DNA of 64,000 nucleotides from Pseudomonadota bacterium (GCA_021849075.1 JAJZTH010000012.1:1-64000); one strand, 5' to 3'. Positions 48,149 to 57,505 are shown, counted from the stretch's first letter. Program-made: numbers and translations. The notes: generated by a model from the letters alone, not told the origin.

Positions 48149-49195
48149 GACGCTACAGGCGCGTTTTTACGTTTCCTTGCGGCTCTCGCCGTGGGAGCGG
48201 GTGGCGGCGCGCTGTTCCACTGGATCGGCGCACCCCTGCCATGGGTGCTGGGGTCGATGGCGGCCTGCGCCATCGCCAGCGTCGCTGGCTTGCCGATACA
48301 GGCATCCTCCGCTACGCGCCGCCCGATGGCGGCGGTGATAGGCGTTGTGCTGGGCAGCAGCTTTGGCCCGCATCTCTTCATGCAGGCGCGCGACTGGATC
48401 ATCCCGCTCGCCGCCTTGCCTTTTTTCCTCGCCACCGCAGCGTTGCTGTGCGTCACCTATTTCCGCAAGGTGGCGAAATTCGATCCGGCCACCGCCTATT
48501 TTGCCGGCATGCCCGGGGGCATCGCCGAAATGGTGGTGATGGGGGCAGAGCGGGGCGCGGATGAACGCGCCATCGGCCTGATCCATGGCGCGCGCATCTT
48601 TCTGGTGGTTTTCATCCTGCCCTTCCTGATCCGGCTGGATCATCACCCGGTCGCGATTGCCCCGGCCGCAGCGGTGACGGGAGAGGTGGCGGACTGGTCG
48701 CTGCTGCTGTGGGCGGGGGGCTGTGTGATAGTCGGGCTGGCCATCGGCAAGCTCCTGCGCTTGCCAGCCTGGCATCTGGTCGGGCCTCTGGCGGTCAGTG
48801 CGGCCGTGCATATGAGCGGCCTTGCCGATTTTCGCATTCCCGGCTGGGCGCTGGCCGCCGCCCAAGTGGGGCTTGGCGCGACCATTGGCTGTCGCTTTGT
48901 GGGGCTGACGCTGAAGGCGTTGCTGCGCACGCTGGCGCTGGCGGCGGGATCGACCCTGATCCTGCTGGCCGTCACCTTTGCCTGGGCGGCAGGTATCGGC
49001 ATGGCGACCGGCCTAGATCCGGTGTTGCTGACGCTCGCCTATTCGCCTGGTGGTCTGGCCGAAATGAGCATGGTGGCGCTCAGCCTGGCGCTGGAGCCGG
49101 GCGTCGTCATCGTCCATCACCTGACCCGGGTGGTGCTGGTCCTGATTGCGGCGCCGCTGGGCTTCAGGACAATGGCCCGGCAAGACTTCGCCTGA
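48116..49195 (+). CDS. AbrB-family membrane protein
   Basis: 359 residues of the AbrB/ammonia-monooxygenase-like family (two similar repeat halves, about 20-175 and 200-350, each with several helices and a PGGxAEM motif: MPGGIAEMVVMG and SPGGLAEMSMVA). The function of this family is not settled; it is often next to TctDE and carboxylate transporters. Likely a membrane transporter or regulator for the same substrate. Its start codon is inside a stable hairpin. Confidence 0.85.
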   Translation: MIRPNSIGSWSDATGAFLRFLAALAVGAGGGALFHWIGAPLPWVLGSMAACAIASVAGLPIQASSATRRPMAAVIGVVLGSSFGPHLFMQARDWIIPLAALPFFLATAALLCVTYFRKVAKFDPATAYFAGMPGGIAEMVVMGAERGADERAIGLIHGARIFLVVFILPFLIRLDHHPVAIAPAAAVTGEVADWSLLLWAGGCVIVGLAIGKLLRLPAWHLVGPLAVSAAVHMSGLADFRIPGWALAAAQVGLGATIGCRFVGLTLKALLRTLALAAGSTLILLAVTFAWAAGIGMATGLDPVLLTLAYSPGGLAEMSMVALSLALEPGVVIVHHLTRVVLVLIAAPLGFRTMARQDFA

Positions 49196-49201
49196 ACAGA
49201 A

Positions 49202-49245
49202 AAAGGGGCGGCTGATCCGGTTCGCGCCGGATCAGCCGCCCCTTT
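49202..49245. terminator. Strong bidirectional terminator
   Basis: Perfect 19-bp stem with a 6-base TTCGCG loop, A-rich on one side and T-rich on the other. It separates the convergent AbrB-family gene and the TerC gene. Confidence 0.9.
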
Positions 49246-49255
49246 CTATTCGCGA

Positions 49256-49909
49256 TCAGAACAGGGTCAGCAGGCCCGTCGCCGGATCGATCGTCCCTTC
49301 ATAGATCATCTTGCCAGCGACATAGAGGATCACCAGCAGGCCGAAATAGGCGATGATGCGATAGCGTTCGATCACGCGGGCCAGCAGGTTGGCGGCGATG
49401 CCCATCAGCGCGACCGACAGGACCAGACCAATCACCAAAATGCCGGGATGCTCGCGCGCCGCGCCGGCAACCGCCAGCACATTGTCCAGGCTCATCGATA
49501 CGTCGGCGATGGCGACGGCCCATGCGGCCTGGGCAAAGCCCTTTGGCGCGGCCTTGCCGGCAATATCTTCGGCATCTTCCGCTTCGCCGTCGGAGCGCAG
49601 TTCGCGCCACATCTTCCATGCGACCCAGACCAGCAGCAGGCCGCCGGCAAAGACCAGACCCACCAGCTGCATCAGCTGGGTCACGACCAGAGCAAAGGCG
49701 ATGCGCAGCACCAGTGCGGCGATCACGCCGATTGCGATCACCTTGCGTCGCGATGCGGGCGGTAGGCCGGCAGCCAGCGCGCCGACGACGATCGCATTGT
49801 CGGCCGCCAGCATGATGTCGATCAGGACGACCTGGCCAAAGGCGGCGAGGGCGGATGGGGAGCCGAGATTGGAGAAATCGGCGACAATATGGGTCCAGAT
49901 GTCGTTCAT
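49256..49909 (-). CDS. TerC family membrane protein (YjbE type)
   Basis: 217 residues, about seven helices, with the TerC signature acidic residues within membrane segments: IDIMLAADNAIVVGALA (about 30-46) and IADVSMSLDNVLAVAGAA (about 134-151). Many members export Mn(II) or other divalent metals. Preceded by a long leader (about 250 bases) with stable secondary structure. Some TerC genes are under a manganese riboswitch, but I do not see its signature here. Confidence 0.9.
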   Translation of the reverse strand: MNDIWTHIVADFSNLGSPSALAAFGQVVLIDIMLAADNAIVVGALAAGLPPASRRKVIAIGVIAALVLRIAFALVVTQLMQLVGLVFAGGLLLVWVAWKMWRELRSDGEAEDAEDIAGKAAPKGFAQAAWAVAIADVSMSLDNVLAVAGAAREHPGILVIGLVLSVALMGIAANLLARVIERYRIIAYFGLLVILYVAGKMIYEGTIDPATGLLTLF

Positions 49910-50035
49910 AAATCCTCTCGCCGTTCGCGGGGGCGGGTCTTGGACGCTGGCGTCGCTTCGAACGGCCAGGGGCGCGCAGGCGTCGGGATTCCTGCGGCGT
50001 TAGCCGCGCGGAACGCCCGCCGGTTAGACCGGGAA

Positions 50036-50119
50036 GCTGTCATCAACCTTTCAGCCGCCCGACCCGACATCCGGCGCATAGATGTGCGGGCGTCGCGACA
50101 CAAGCGATCAGATGACAGC
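50036..50119 (-). promoter_or_regulatory. Structured leader RNA upstream of the TerC gene
   Basis: On the minus strand a closing 9-bp stem (GCTGTCATC and GATGACAGC, 50111-50119 with 50036-50044) encloses an inner stem (CGCCCG with CGGGCG, 50087-50092 with 50056-50061) that carries a further 5-bp stem (ACATC/GATGT). It lies about 130 bases upstream of the TerC start. Another small hairpin (GGCGTT/AACGCC) lies at 49996-50017. The manganese riboswitch core GGGGAGUA is not seen. Confidence 0.45.
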
Positions 50120-50122
50120 GAG

Positions 50123-50153
50123 GGGGGAGGGGGGATCGAAACCTACCCTCCCC
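50123..50153 (-). terminator. Candidate terminator after the M28 peptidase gene
   Basis: GGGGAGGG and CCCTCCCC arms (50146-50153 and within 50123-50134), 10 bases after the peptidase stop. No T-tract, so moderate. Confidence 0.45.
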
Positions 50154-50162
50154 GGGGCCGGA

Positions 50163-51821
50163 TTATTGGCGCTGGACCGCAGTGGCGTCGCGGGTAGCGC
50201 GGAATTCGCTGTCGCTTGACCAGTTGGGCCAGTCATGGCTGTCGGCGACGCGGCGGCCGACATTGTAAAGCAGTGTCATGTCACCCTGCCAGCTGCTGGT
50301 GTCCCAGCTGGCGTCATATTCGTCGGCCGGCTGGTGATAGCGGTCGCGCGTATAGATGTCGCCCAGTTCCTTGCCGCGCGCCGCGCCGCCATTCACCAGT
50401 TCGCGGCCGGGGTTGAAGGAAATGGCGGGCACGCCCCGCTTGGCCATGGGGAAATGGTCGGAACGGTAAAAGCTGCCCGCTTCCGGCCGCGCGTCGGGCG
50501 TGTAGTGGCGGCCGAGCTTTTCGCCCTCCTCCGTCAACGTGGTGAGCAGATCCAGCTTGGCTGCGCCGGAAATGCTGAAATTGGTCGTTTTCTCGATACC
50601 GAGCGGCCCGTCCATATTGACCACAGCTGCCGTCGTCGCGAGCGGCCGCAGCGGATTGTCGGCATAATATTCGGAGCCAAGCAGGCCCTTTTCCTCCGCC
50701 GTCACCGCCAGGAACAGTATGCTGCGTTCGGGCTTCGGCCCCTTGGCATAGGCGCGGGCCAGTTCCAGCAGGGCGGCGGTGCCCGATGCATTGTCCTTCG
50801 CGCCATTATAGATGGTGTCGCCCTTCGCATCCGGCGCGCCGATGCCCAGATGGTCCCAGTGCGCCGAATAGATGACGGTTTCGTCCGGATATTTGCTGCC
50901 CTGCACGAAGCCCGCGACATTGTGCGAGGTGATGATTTCCGACTTCACCGCATAGTCGGCGCTCATTGTCGCCTTGAGCGGAATCGGCTGGAAATCCTTC
51001 TTGCGCGCGGCAGCCTTGGCGGCGTCGAAATCGATGCCCGATGCGGCGAACAGCCTGGCGGCCAGATCCTTCTGCACCCATCCTTCCATCTGCGTATGCG
51101 CCGCCTTGGGATTGGCGCGGACAATGTCGAACATAGTGTTGGTGTTGCTGTTCTTGACCGTCGCCCAGCCATAGGAGGCTGGCTCGCTTTCATGCACCAC
51201 CAGCACGCCAGCCGCGCCCTGCCGTGCGGCCTCTTCATACTTGTAGGTCCAGCGGCCATAATAGGTCATCAGCTTGCCGCCGAAATCGCCTTCGCCGCCT
51301 TCGAAATCCGGGTCGTTGACCAGCACGACCATGATCTTGCCCTTCAGGTCCACGCCCTTGAAATCGTCCCAGCCGCGCTCGGGCGCTTTCACGCCATAGC
51401 CGACGAACACCAGCGGCAGATTGGTGAACTGCACCGCCGACTGGCCGGTTTCGGCTGCGCGCACGGCAATTTCGCTCCCCTGCGTCAGCGTCTGCGCCGT
51501 GCCGCCGATCGTCATCGACAAGGTGGGCGTGCCGGTGATGTTGGACATGCGCAACGGCACATCCTGGAACCATGTGCCCTTCTGTCCCGCAGGCTTCAGG
51601 CCGGCCGCCTTCATCCGGGCGGCGATATAATCGATGGTCTTCACCTCGGCGCGGGTGGCCGGGCCGCGTCCTTCAAATTCGTCGCTTGCCAGCGTTTTGA
51701 TGTCGTTGCTGATGCGCGCGACGTCGAAAGTCGGGGCCGATCCAGCGGCGATGGCCATGGCCGACGTGGAAAGCAGCCCGGCAACCGCCAGGAAGGTCAG
51801 GGATTTGATAGGGGGCAACAT
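50163..51821 (-). CDS. Secreted M28 family zinc peptidase with PA domain
   Basis: 552 residues. Signal peptide (about 1-26, ending AIAAGS), a PA (protease-associated) insert (about 130-220) and the M28 catalytic domain. The two-zinc set is visible: His in SAHWDHLG, bridging Asp in GAKDNASG, catalytic Glu pair in TAEEKGLLGS, Asp in VVNMDG and His in RYHQPADE. Likely an aminopeptidase or glutamate-carboxypeptidase-like enzyme working outside the cytoplasm. Confidence 0.92.
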   Translation of the reverse strand: MLPPIKSLTFLAVAGLLSTSAMAIAAGSAPTFDVARISNDIKTLASDEFEGRGPATRAEVKTIDYIAARMKAAGLKPAGQKGTWFQDVPLRMSNITGTPTLSMTIGGTAQTLTQGSEIAVRAAETGQSAVQFTNLPLVFVGYGVKAPERGWDDFKGVDLKGKIMVVLVNDPDFEGGEGDFGGKLMTYYGRWTYKYEEAARQGAAGVLVVHESEPASYGWATVKNSNTNTMFDIVRANPKAAHTQMEGWVQKDLAARLFAASGIDFDAAKAAARKKDFQPIPLKATMSADYAVKSEIITSHNVAGFVQGSKYPDETVIYSAHWDHLGIGAPDAKGDTIYNGAKDNASGTAALLELARAYAKGPKPERSILFLAVTAEEKGLLGSEYYADNPLRPLATTAAVVNMDGPLGIEKTTNFSISGAAKLDLLTTLTEEGEKLGRHYTPDARPEAGSFYRSDHFPMAKRGVPAISFNPGRELVNGGAARGKELGDIYTRDRYHQPADEYDASWDTSSWQGDMTLLYNVGRRVADSHDWPNWSSDSEFRATRDATAVQRQ

Positions 51822-51868
51822 GGTCAGGATACTCCTCGGCCGGCGGGCGGCTGATGGGGAAGGGGGGA

Positions 51869-53287
51869 TCAGTTCGATCCGCTGACGCGGATAATGCCGA
51901 TCCCGCGCGCGATGTCGATACGGGTTCCAAAAGGTTGCGACAGGCGCTGCAACCGGGCAAGGATGCGCGCGCCAACCGTCGCGTCCGCCAGATGCGGCAC
52001 GCCGCGTCCCGCGCCGGCGGCGTTGACGCCCAGATCGACGGGATAGAGGCGAATTTCGCTCAGCTTGCCATCCTTATACTGGCTGACTGCGATCACGGTT
52101 TCATAGAGGTTGGGATCGCCAAATTCCTTTGCCCCGCGCGCTTGCAACAGCTCCGGCGCGGTGACGCTGCCTGGCGTGATGCCGAACTGGTCGTACATGT
52201 CGGCCGGCAGGTCATCCAGGCTGTTGTTCATCATCGCGAAGTTGCCGAGCGAATAGAAGATCGGCTTGCCCTTGTAGATTTCGATCCCGCGCAGCTGGTG
52301 CGGGCCATGGCCGACATAGACGTCCGCGCCCGCATCGATCGCCTGATGCGCCAGCGTCGGCGCGAAATTGGCCGGCGTCTGGAAGGCGTTGCCCGGTTCA
52401 TGATTGTGCAGCGAGAAGACAGTGAAATTGCCATTCTGATGGGCTTGACGCACGGCGAGCAGATTGGCGTTCACATCCCTGGCGTTGAGATCATATTCGA
52501 TCGTCATCGGCGTGGCGGGATTGGCGGTCGCGCGATATTCGCGGCCCTTCATCTTGACCGGCGCACCCGACTTCGTCCCAGCGAGGCGGGCGATGGTGGC
52601 CAGATCGGCATCGGACACCAGACCGATTTCGGTGCTGCGGATCGCGTTCGCGCCGCCGCGTCCGGGCACCTGCCCCAGCGGGTCGGAAGCGGGAGACATC
52701 GGCGTGAAGCTGGTGGTCGCGGACACCAGTCCGACGCGGCCATGCGGCCCGTCAAAATAGGCGGGCGCGCGCGCCGCCGTCATGCTGCGTCCAGTGCCGG
52801 CATGGACCAGATGGGCGTCGTCCAGCAGGTCTAGCGTGTCATACAGCCCCTCGACGCCCCAGTCGGTGGCGTGGTTGTTGGCATGGCCGACAATGTCGAC
52901 GCCCATCTTGGCGACATCGCCCGGCACGGCGGGATCGGCCAGCATCCAGGTGCCGCCCGATTCCGCCTGTGGCGATCCCTTGAAGGTCTTGAGGTCGAGG
53001 GCAGTCGTTTCGAAATTGCCGAAGGTGACGTCCGCGCCGCGCAGGATGGCCAGCATGTCAGGCGACTGTTTTTCGATCGTCGCCAGCATCGGCCGCAGAT
53101 AGATGAGGTCGCCGACTGCCGCGAAGCTGAAGTCTCCGGCGATCGGTGTGCTCGGTACGGTCGAGGTGGTCAGCTTGCCGCCGCTTTCCTCTTCCTCGGC
53201 ATGCGCGGGGATGGCGGCCATCAGGGCGATGCTTGCCAGCGAGAGGGCGCGCACGGAGGCGCGGCGGAACAGAGTGGGCAGGATCAT
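51869..53287 (-). CDS. CapA-family protein (metallophosphatase-like)
   Basis: 472 residues with a signal peptide ending AHAEEE. It carries the CapA/PgsA signature blocks: VGDLIY near 59, FGNFETTA, GHANNHATDWG near 134-144, VFSLHNHEPGN and GHGPHQLRGIEIYKGKPIFY followed by SLGNF. These form a calcineurin-like metal site. Members take part in polyglutamate or capsule handling, but there are no capB/capC genes here, so the role is unknown. Its ribosome binding site is within a leader hairpin. Confidence 0.88.
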   Translation of the reverse strand: MILPTLFRRASVRALSLASIALMAAIPAHAEEEESGGKLTTSTVPSTPIAGDFSFAAVGDLIYLRPMLATIEKQSPDMLAILRGADVTFGNFETTALDLKTFKGSPQAESGGTWMLADPAVPGDVAKMGVDIVGHANNHATDWGVEGLYDTLDLLDDAHLVHAGTGRSMTAARAPAYFDGPHGRVGLVSATTSFTPMSPASDPLGQVPGRGGANAIRSTEIGLVSDADLATIARLAGTKSGAPVKMKGREYRATANPATPMTIEYDLNARDVNANLLAVRQAHQNGNFTVFSLHNHEPGNAFQTPANFAPTLAHQAIDAGADVYVGHGPHQLRGIEIYKGKPIFYSLGNFAMMNNSLDDLPADMYDQFGITPGSVTAPELLQARGAKEFGDPNLYETVIAVSQYKDGKLSEIRLYPVDLGVNAAGAGRGVPHLADATVGARILARLQRLSQPFGTRIDIARGIGIIRVSGSN

Positions 53288-53293
53288 CGACTT

Positions 53294-53332
53294 TCCCCTT
53301 GGCTTCGACCGGAATCGGTTTTGCCAAGGGGA
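53294..53332 (-). promoter_or_regulatory. Leader hairpin over the CapA gene ribosome binding site
   Basis: Arms TCCCCTTGGC (53294-53303) and its complement (53323-53332) form a 10-bp stem, with an inner ACCG-GAAT-CGGT stem in the loop. The gene-proximal arm carries the AAGGGGA ribosome binding site, about seven bases before the ATG. Confidence 0.55.
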
Positions 53333-53374
53333 TAGTCATGGGGGCTGACAAGAACCTGTCGTGTGGGCTTGCGA

Positions 53375-54871
53375 TCAGCCGGTGGTGGAACGGAAACGGA
53401 CGATCGCGCACAGCCCCCGGCCCGACCGGCCATCTTCCAGACTGATGGTCGCGCCCATCTGTTGCGCGATGGCGCGGGCGATCGGCAGGCCAAGGCCAGT
53501 GCCGGCCGGCGCGTTGCGTGCGGGGATACGGTAGAAACGATCCCACACCTTGTCGCGCTCGGCCGCCGGGATTCCCGGCCCATCATCATCGATCGCCACG
53601 ATCACCGCTTCATCGTCGCGGTCGACATGCACAGACACCATCCCTCCCGGACGGTTATAGCGAATGGCGTTGTCCAGCAGATTGCCGATCAGTTCGGCCG
53701 CCAGCGTCGGCTCGCCGATCGCCATGGCGCGGCCCTCCACATGATTGTCATAGCCGATATCCATGTCCGCCGGCGCCTGCGCCGCACGCTCGCCCGTCAC
53801 CGTGGCCGCAACATCCGTCAGGTCGAAGGGGCGCAGGCGCACGCCGGCCTGATCCTCGCTGCGGGCCAGTGCGATCAACTGGCGCAGCAACTGCTCCAGC
53901 GTGTCGATGGCGTGGGGAATATCCTGTAAGGCGGCCTTGCCCTGCGGCGAGTGCGGGCCATAGCGGTCCAACACGTCAAGCTGCACTCGCGCCACCGCCA
54001 GCGGCGTGCGCATCTGGTGCGACGCATTGGCGGTGAATTGCCGCAGCGAATTGGTCACGCGCTCCAGCCGCGCCATCAGCCCGTTGAATGCCGCGACGAA
54101 GGGCTGCATTTCGACCGGGTCCGTTTCGGTCGTGGTCAGGCGGAAGGTGGGGGATGCTTCGCCGCGCGTACTTTCCACTTGGCGGGTCAGGTCTGCGAGC
54201 GGGCGCAGCCCCCATTCGATCGCCCACCAGAAAAGCAAGCCCGTCACCAGAAGCGCTGCCAGCCCGGCCAAGACCACCTGTTGCAGGAAATTGCGCTCAT
54301 AATCGGCGCGGTCATCCATATAGTCGGCGATCTGAATGGCGATGAGCTGGCTGTCTCCGGCGGCGCGGCGAATTTCGGTCGCAATTCGGGCGGGCTTGCT
54401 ATGCAGCGTGCCGCTGCGCAGATAGGCGGCCTGTATCACCTGACGCGCGTCCGCCGGGTCCAGATAACCGCGCACCATCGGCGTTTCGCGATAGGCGTTG
54501 ACGAAGGTCGCAGGCTTGTGTCGGTCGACCACCCCGTCCCATGTCGCGCTGTAATCAGCAGGCGGCAGCAATGCGGGGTCGCCGGCCACCAGCGTCTGAC
54601 CACGATAGACGCTGTAGAGCACGACCGGGCGCGCGCGCCGCCGCAGCAGATGGATCACCAGCGGCACCAGCCGCTCGCGCTCGGCCGCCGGGCTGTTATA
54701 GGCTAGGCTCAGCGTCCGCACCGATCCGATCAGCACCCTATCGACGGTGTTCGCTTCGGTATCATGCGTCACCAGCGCAGTAAGGATGCAGAACAACAGC
54801 ACCAGCGCCGCCAGCGGCATCAAAACGGCGCCGGTCAGCCGCAGGCGCAGGGAATGGGAGGATTGCCGCAT
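53375..54871 (-). CDS. Sensor histidine kinase, TctE-like (second copy)
   Basis: 498 residues: transmembrane helix (about 12-34), a large periplasmic sensor with DRVLIGSVRTLSLAYN at its start, second helix (about 198-218), HAMP region, His285 in NASHQMRTP, and HATPase with LLDNAIRYN, DDDGPGI and GTGLGL. Same architecture as the kinase at 41998 but clearly diverged in the sensor. Transcribed after its response regulator gene (16 bases). Confidence 0.9.
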   Translation of the reverse strand: MRQSSHSLRLRLTGAVLMPLAALVLLFCILTALVTHDTEANTVDRVLIGSVRTLSLAYNSPAAERERLVPLVIHLLRRRARPVVLYSVYRGQTLVAGDPALLPPADYSATWDGVVDRHKPATFVNAYRETPMVRGYLDPADARQVIQAAYLRSGTLHSKPARIATEIRRAAGDSQLIAIQIADYMDDRADYERNFLQQVVLAGLAALLVTGLLFWWAIEWGLRPLADLTRQVESTRGEASPTFRLTTTETDPVEMQPFVAAFNGLMARLERVTNSLRQFTANASHQMRTPLAVARVQLDVLDRYGPHSPQGKAALQDIPHAIDTLEQLLRQLIALARSEDQAGVRLRPFDLTDVAATVTGERAAQAPADMDIGYDNHVEGRAMAIGEPTLAAELIGNLLDNAIRYNRPGGMVSVHVDRDDEAVIVAIDDDGPGIPAAERDKVWDRFYRIPARNAPAGTGLGLPIARAIAQQMGATISLEDGRSGRGLCAIVRFRSTTG

Positions 54872-54887
54872 CGTCGTAAATGCGCGC

Positions 54888-55553
54888 TCAGGCCGTTTCG
54901 ATCATATAGCCAAGCCCGCGTATGGTGCGGATCGCCGGGCCTGACGGTTGCAGCTTGCGGCGCAGGCGACCGATATAGACTTCCAGCGCATTGGGCGTGA
55001 CCGCATCGTCGAAATTGAACACTTCGGCCGCCAGCCTTTCCTTGGCCACGACCTTTCCCGGACGCCCCATCAATGTTTCCAGCACGGCCAGTTCGCGGCG
55101 GCGCAGGTCCAGCACGGCGCCGTCCAGATAGACGGTCCGGCTCGACCGGTCGAACACCAGCTTGCCGATGCGCAGCACCGGATCGGGCGTGCCCTGGCTG
55201 CGCCGCACCAGCGCGCGGATGCGCGATTCCAGTTCGCGCGGGTCGAACGGCTTGGCCATATAATCGTCCGCGCCCCGGTCCAGCCCATCGATCCGGTCGT
55301 CCACCATGTCGCGCGCGGTCAGGATCAGGATCGGCGTGGTCGCGCCGCGCGCGCGCAGCCGGCTCAATATGTCCAGCCCGTCCATGTCAGGCAGGCCCAG
55401 GTCCAGCACGATCGCGCAATAGGGTTCCTGATCGGCCAGCCGCAGCGCATCTTCGCCATTGGTCAGCAGGTCGACGGCAAAGCCGGCAGCCTCCAGCGAG
55501 GCGACCATGCCGCGCGCCAGCCGTTCGTCATCTTCCACCAGCAATAATCGCAT
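54888..55553 (-). CDS. OmpR-family response regulator, TctD-like (second copy)
   Basis: 221 residues beginning MRLLLVEDDE with phosphoacceptor Asp51 (IVLDLGLPDMDG) and a C-terminal winged helix ending IRGLGYMIETA. CGGAG precedes the ATG at 55553. This pair lies 11 kb from the first TctD/TctE-like pair. Its targets are unknown; the divergent serine hydrolase gene and the TonB receptor after it are candidates. Confidence 0.9.
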   Translation of the reverse strand: MRLLLVEDDERLARGMVASLEAAGFAVDLLTNGEDALRLADQEPYCAIVLDLGLPDMDGLDILSRLRARGATTPILILTARDMVDDRIDGLDRGADDYMAKPFDPRELESRIRALVRRSQGTPDPVLRIGKLVFDRSSRTVYLDGAVLDLRRRELAVLETLMGRPGKVVAKERLAAEVFNFDDAVTPNALEVYIGRLRRKLQPSGPAIRTIRGLGYMIETA

Positions 55554-55812
55554 GACCGTCTCCGCGTTGCGGCATCCTTCGCAGGCAACAGGAAATTGCG
55601 CCGTGCATGGCGCATCCCGATCCAAAAAGGAAGGCCGGGCAACGACCGCTTGCCGTTGATTGCGCGTGAATGCCCTTTGGCTGGCATGTGTCAGGTTCAT
55701 GACAGCGACTCTGGGTTAGGCATGCCAGCCAACAGATATCCGCGCCGGTTCCGACGCGGAACGCCATATTGAGCCGCCTGTCCGTAAAGGGGCGGGCGCA
55801 GGGGAATCAGAC

Positions 55813-57432
55813 ATGACGATCATACGGCCTTCGCTCGCGGGGGCGCTCCTGTCCTTGTGCCTTGCCGGCGCTGCCCATGCCGCGCCGGAACCGGCGGATG
55901 CAACCAGCCTCGCCCGGCTCGACGCGCTGTTCGCGCGCTGGAACAGCCAAAGTGCGCCGGGCTGCGCCGTGGCCGTGTCGCGCGATGGACAGGCGATCGC
56001 AACACGCGCCTATGGCATGGCCAGTCTGGAGCTGGGCGTCCCCAACAGCGTCGACAGCATTTTTGAGGCCGGGTCCGATTCCAAGCAGTTCACTGCCGCC
56101 GCCACGCTGATGCTGGCGCGCGCGGGCAAGCTGTCGCTGGACGATGATATTCGCAAGTTCGTGCCGGAAATGCCCGATTATGGCGCGCCGGTGACGATCA
56201 GCCATTTGTTGCACCACACCAGCGGCCTGCGCGACTGGGGTTCGGTCGCCGCGATCGAAGGCTGGCCGCGCAACAGCCGTACCGCCGACAATCAGGACAT
56301 GCTGGCCATCGTGTCGCGCCAGAAGGAGCTGAACTTCGCGCCCGGCAGCCACTATCTCTACAGCAACAGCAACTTCAACCTGCTGGCGATCATCGTCGCA
56401 AGAGTCAGCGGCCAGTCGCTGGCGGACTTCACGCAGGACCATATCTTCAAGCCGCTGGGCATGACGCATACGCGCTGGCGCGACGATCATGGCGATGTCG
56501 TGCCCGGCCGCACCGGCGCTTATGATTATGAAGGCGCCATCTATCGCAACGATCAGGTGATCGAGGACGCCTATGGCAATGGCGGCCTGCTGACGACGGT
56601 GAGCGATCTGGTGAAGTGGCAGGCGGCGCTGGACGCCGACACTTTCGGCCCCGGCTTCACCGCGCAGATGCAGACGCCCACGAAGCTGAATGACGGCACG
56701 CCGATCGCCTATGCGCTGGCGCTGGTGAACCTGGATCATCATGGCCAGCAGGAAGTCAGCCATTCAGGGTCGACCGGCGGCTATCGTGCTTGGATGGCGC
56801 GTTATCCGCAGCATAAGCTCGCCGTATCGCTGCTGTGCAATACCGGTAACGCCGATACGCCCACGCTGGGGCGCGCCGCCGCCGACATTTTCCTCCCTGC
56901 CTACAAGGCGAAGCCCTATGCGCCCAAGGGCGCGCTGCCCACCGGCGTCTATGCCGATGGCATGACTGGCTTTCCGGTGCGCTTCGACAGCGATGACAAG
57001 GGCAATCTGCGCGCCAACGGCACGGTGCTGACGCCGATCGGCCCGGGCCGCTGGGCGCAGCGCGAGGATATTTTCGTATTCGGCAAGGGCGGTCTGACGC
57101 TGGAACATCGTGAAGGGGAGACGATCGCCTATCGCAAGGTCGACGCCGTCACCGCCTTCGATCCCAAGCCTTATGTCGGACGTTTTTGCGGCGTCGACAC
57201 CTTCGCTTGCCTCAGCTTCCGGCAGGATGGCGACCGGCTGATCTACAGCGGGCCGCGCTGGTACAATCAGCCGCTCAAACCCGCTTATTCCGATGTTTTC
57301 ACCGGAGAAGCGATGCCGCAATCCTCGCGCATCACGGTCAAGTTTGAACGCGACGCCAGCGGCGCGGTTACGGGCCTGCGCTTTGGCGAAGGCCGCGCCT
57401 ACGACGTCGCCTTCCGCCGCGTCGCCGACTGA
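55813..57432 (+). CDS. Secreted serine hydrolase, class C beta-lactamase fold
   Basis: 539 residues with signal peptide ending AAHAAPE. The penicillin-binding/beta-lactamase fold is shown by SxxK (Ser88-Lys91 in GSDSK), the Tyr-Ser-Asn box (YLYSNSNF) and HSGSTGG (KTG equivalent). An extra C-terminal domain of about 150 residues follows. Family members may be esterases, D-aminopeptidases or beta-lactamases; substrate not determinable. Upstream of a TonB receptor gene (73-base gap) and divergent from the second TctD-like regulator. Confidence 0.9.
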   Translation: MTIIRPSLAGALLSLCLAGAAHAAPEPADATSLARLDALFARWNSQSAPGCAVAVSRDGQAIATRAYGMASLELGVPNSVDSIFEAGSDSKQFTAAATLMLARAGKLSLDDDIRKFVPEMPDYGAPVTISHLLHHTSGLRDWGSVAAIEGWPRNSRTADNQDMLAIVSRQKELNFAPGSHYLYSNSNFNLLAIIVARVSGQSLADFTQDHIFKPLGMTHTRWRDDHGDVVPGRTGAYDYEGAIYRNDQVIEDAYGNGGLLTTVSDLVKWQAALDADTFGPGFTAQMQTPTKLNDGTPIAYALALVNLDHHGQQEVSHSGSTGGYRAWMARYPQHKLAVSLLCNTGNADTPTLGRAAADIFLPAYKAKPYAPKGALPTGVYADGMTGFPVRFDSDDKGNLRANGTVLTPIGPGRWAQREDIFVFGKGGLTLEHREGETIAYRKVDAVTAFDPKPYVGRFCGVDTFACLSFRQDGDRLIYSGPRWYNQPLKPAYSDVFTGEAMPQSSRITVKFERDASGAVTGLRFGEGRAYDVAFRRVAD

Positions 57433-57505
57433 ATTTCACGCATCACACAAGAGCCGCTCGGGTCGCGGCCACAACAAAGCCAAGAGCATCAAAAGGGGAC
57501 TATCC

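Noticed and set aside
49910..50162. Manganese (yybP-ykoY) riboswitch in front of the TerC gene
   Set aside because: The conserved GGGGAGUA and paired core are not visible; only a generic nested stem structure is.
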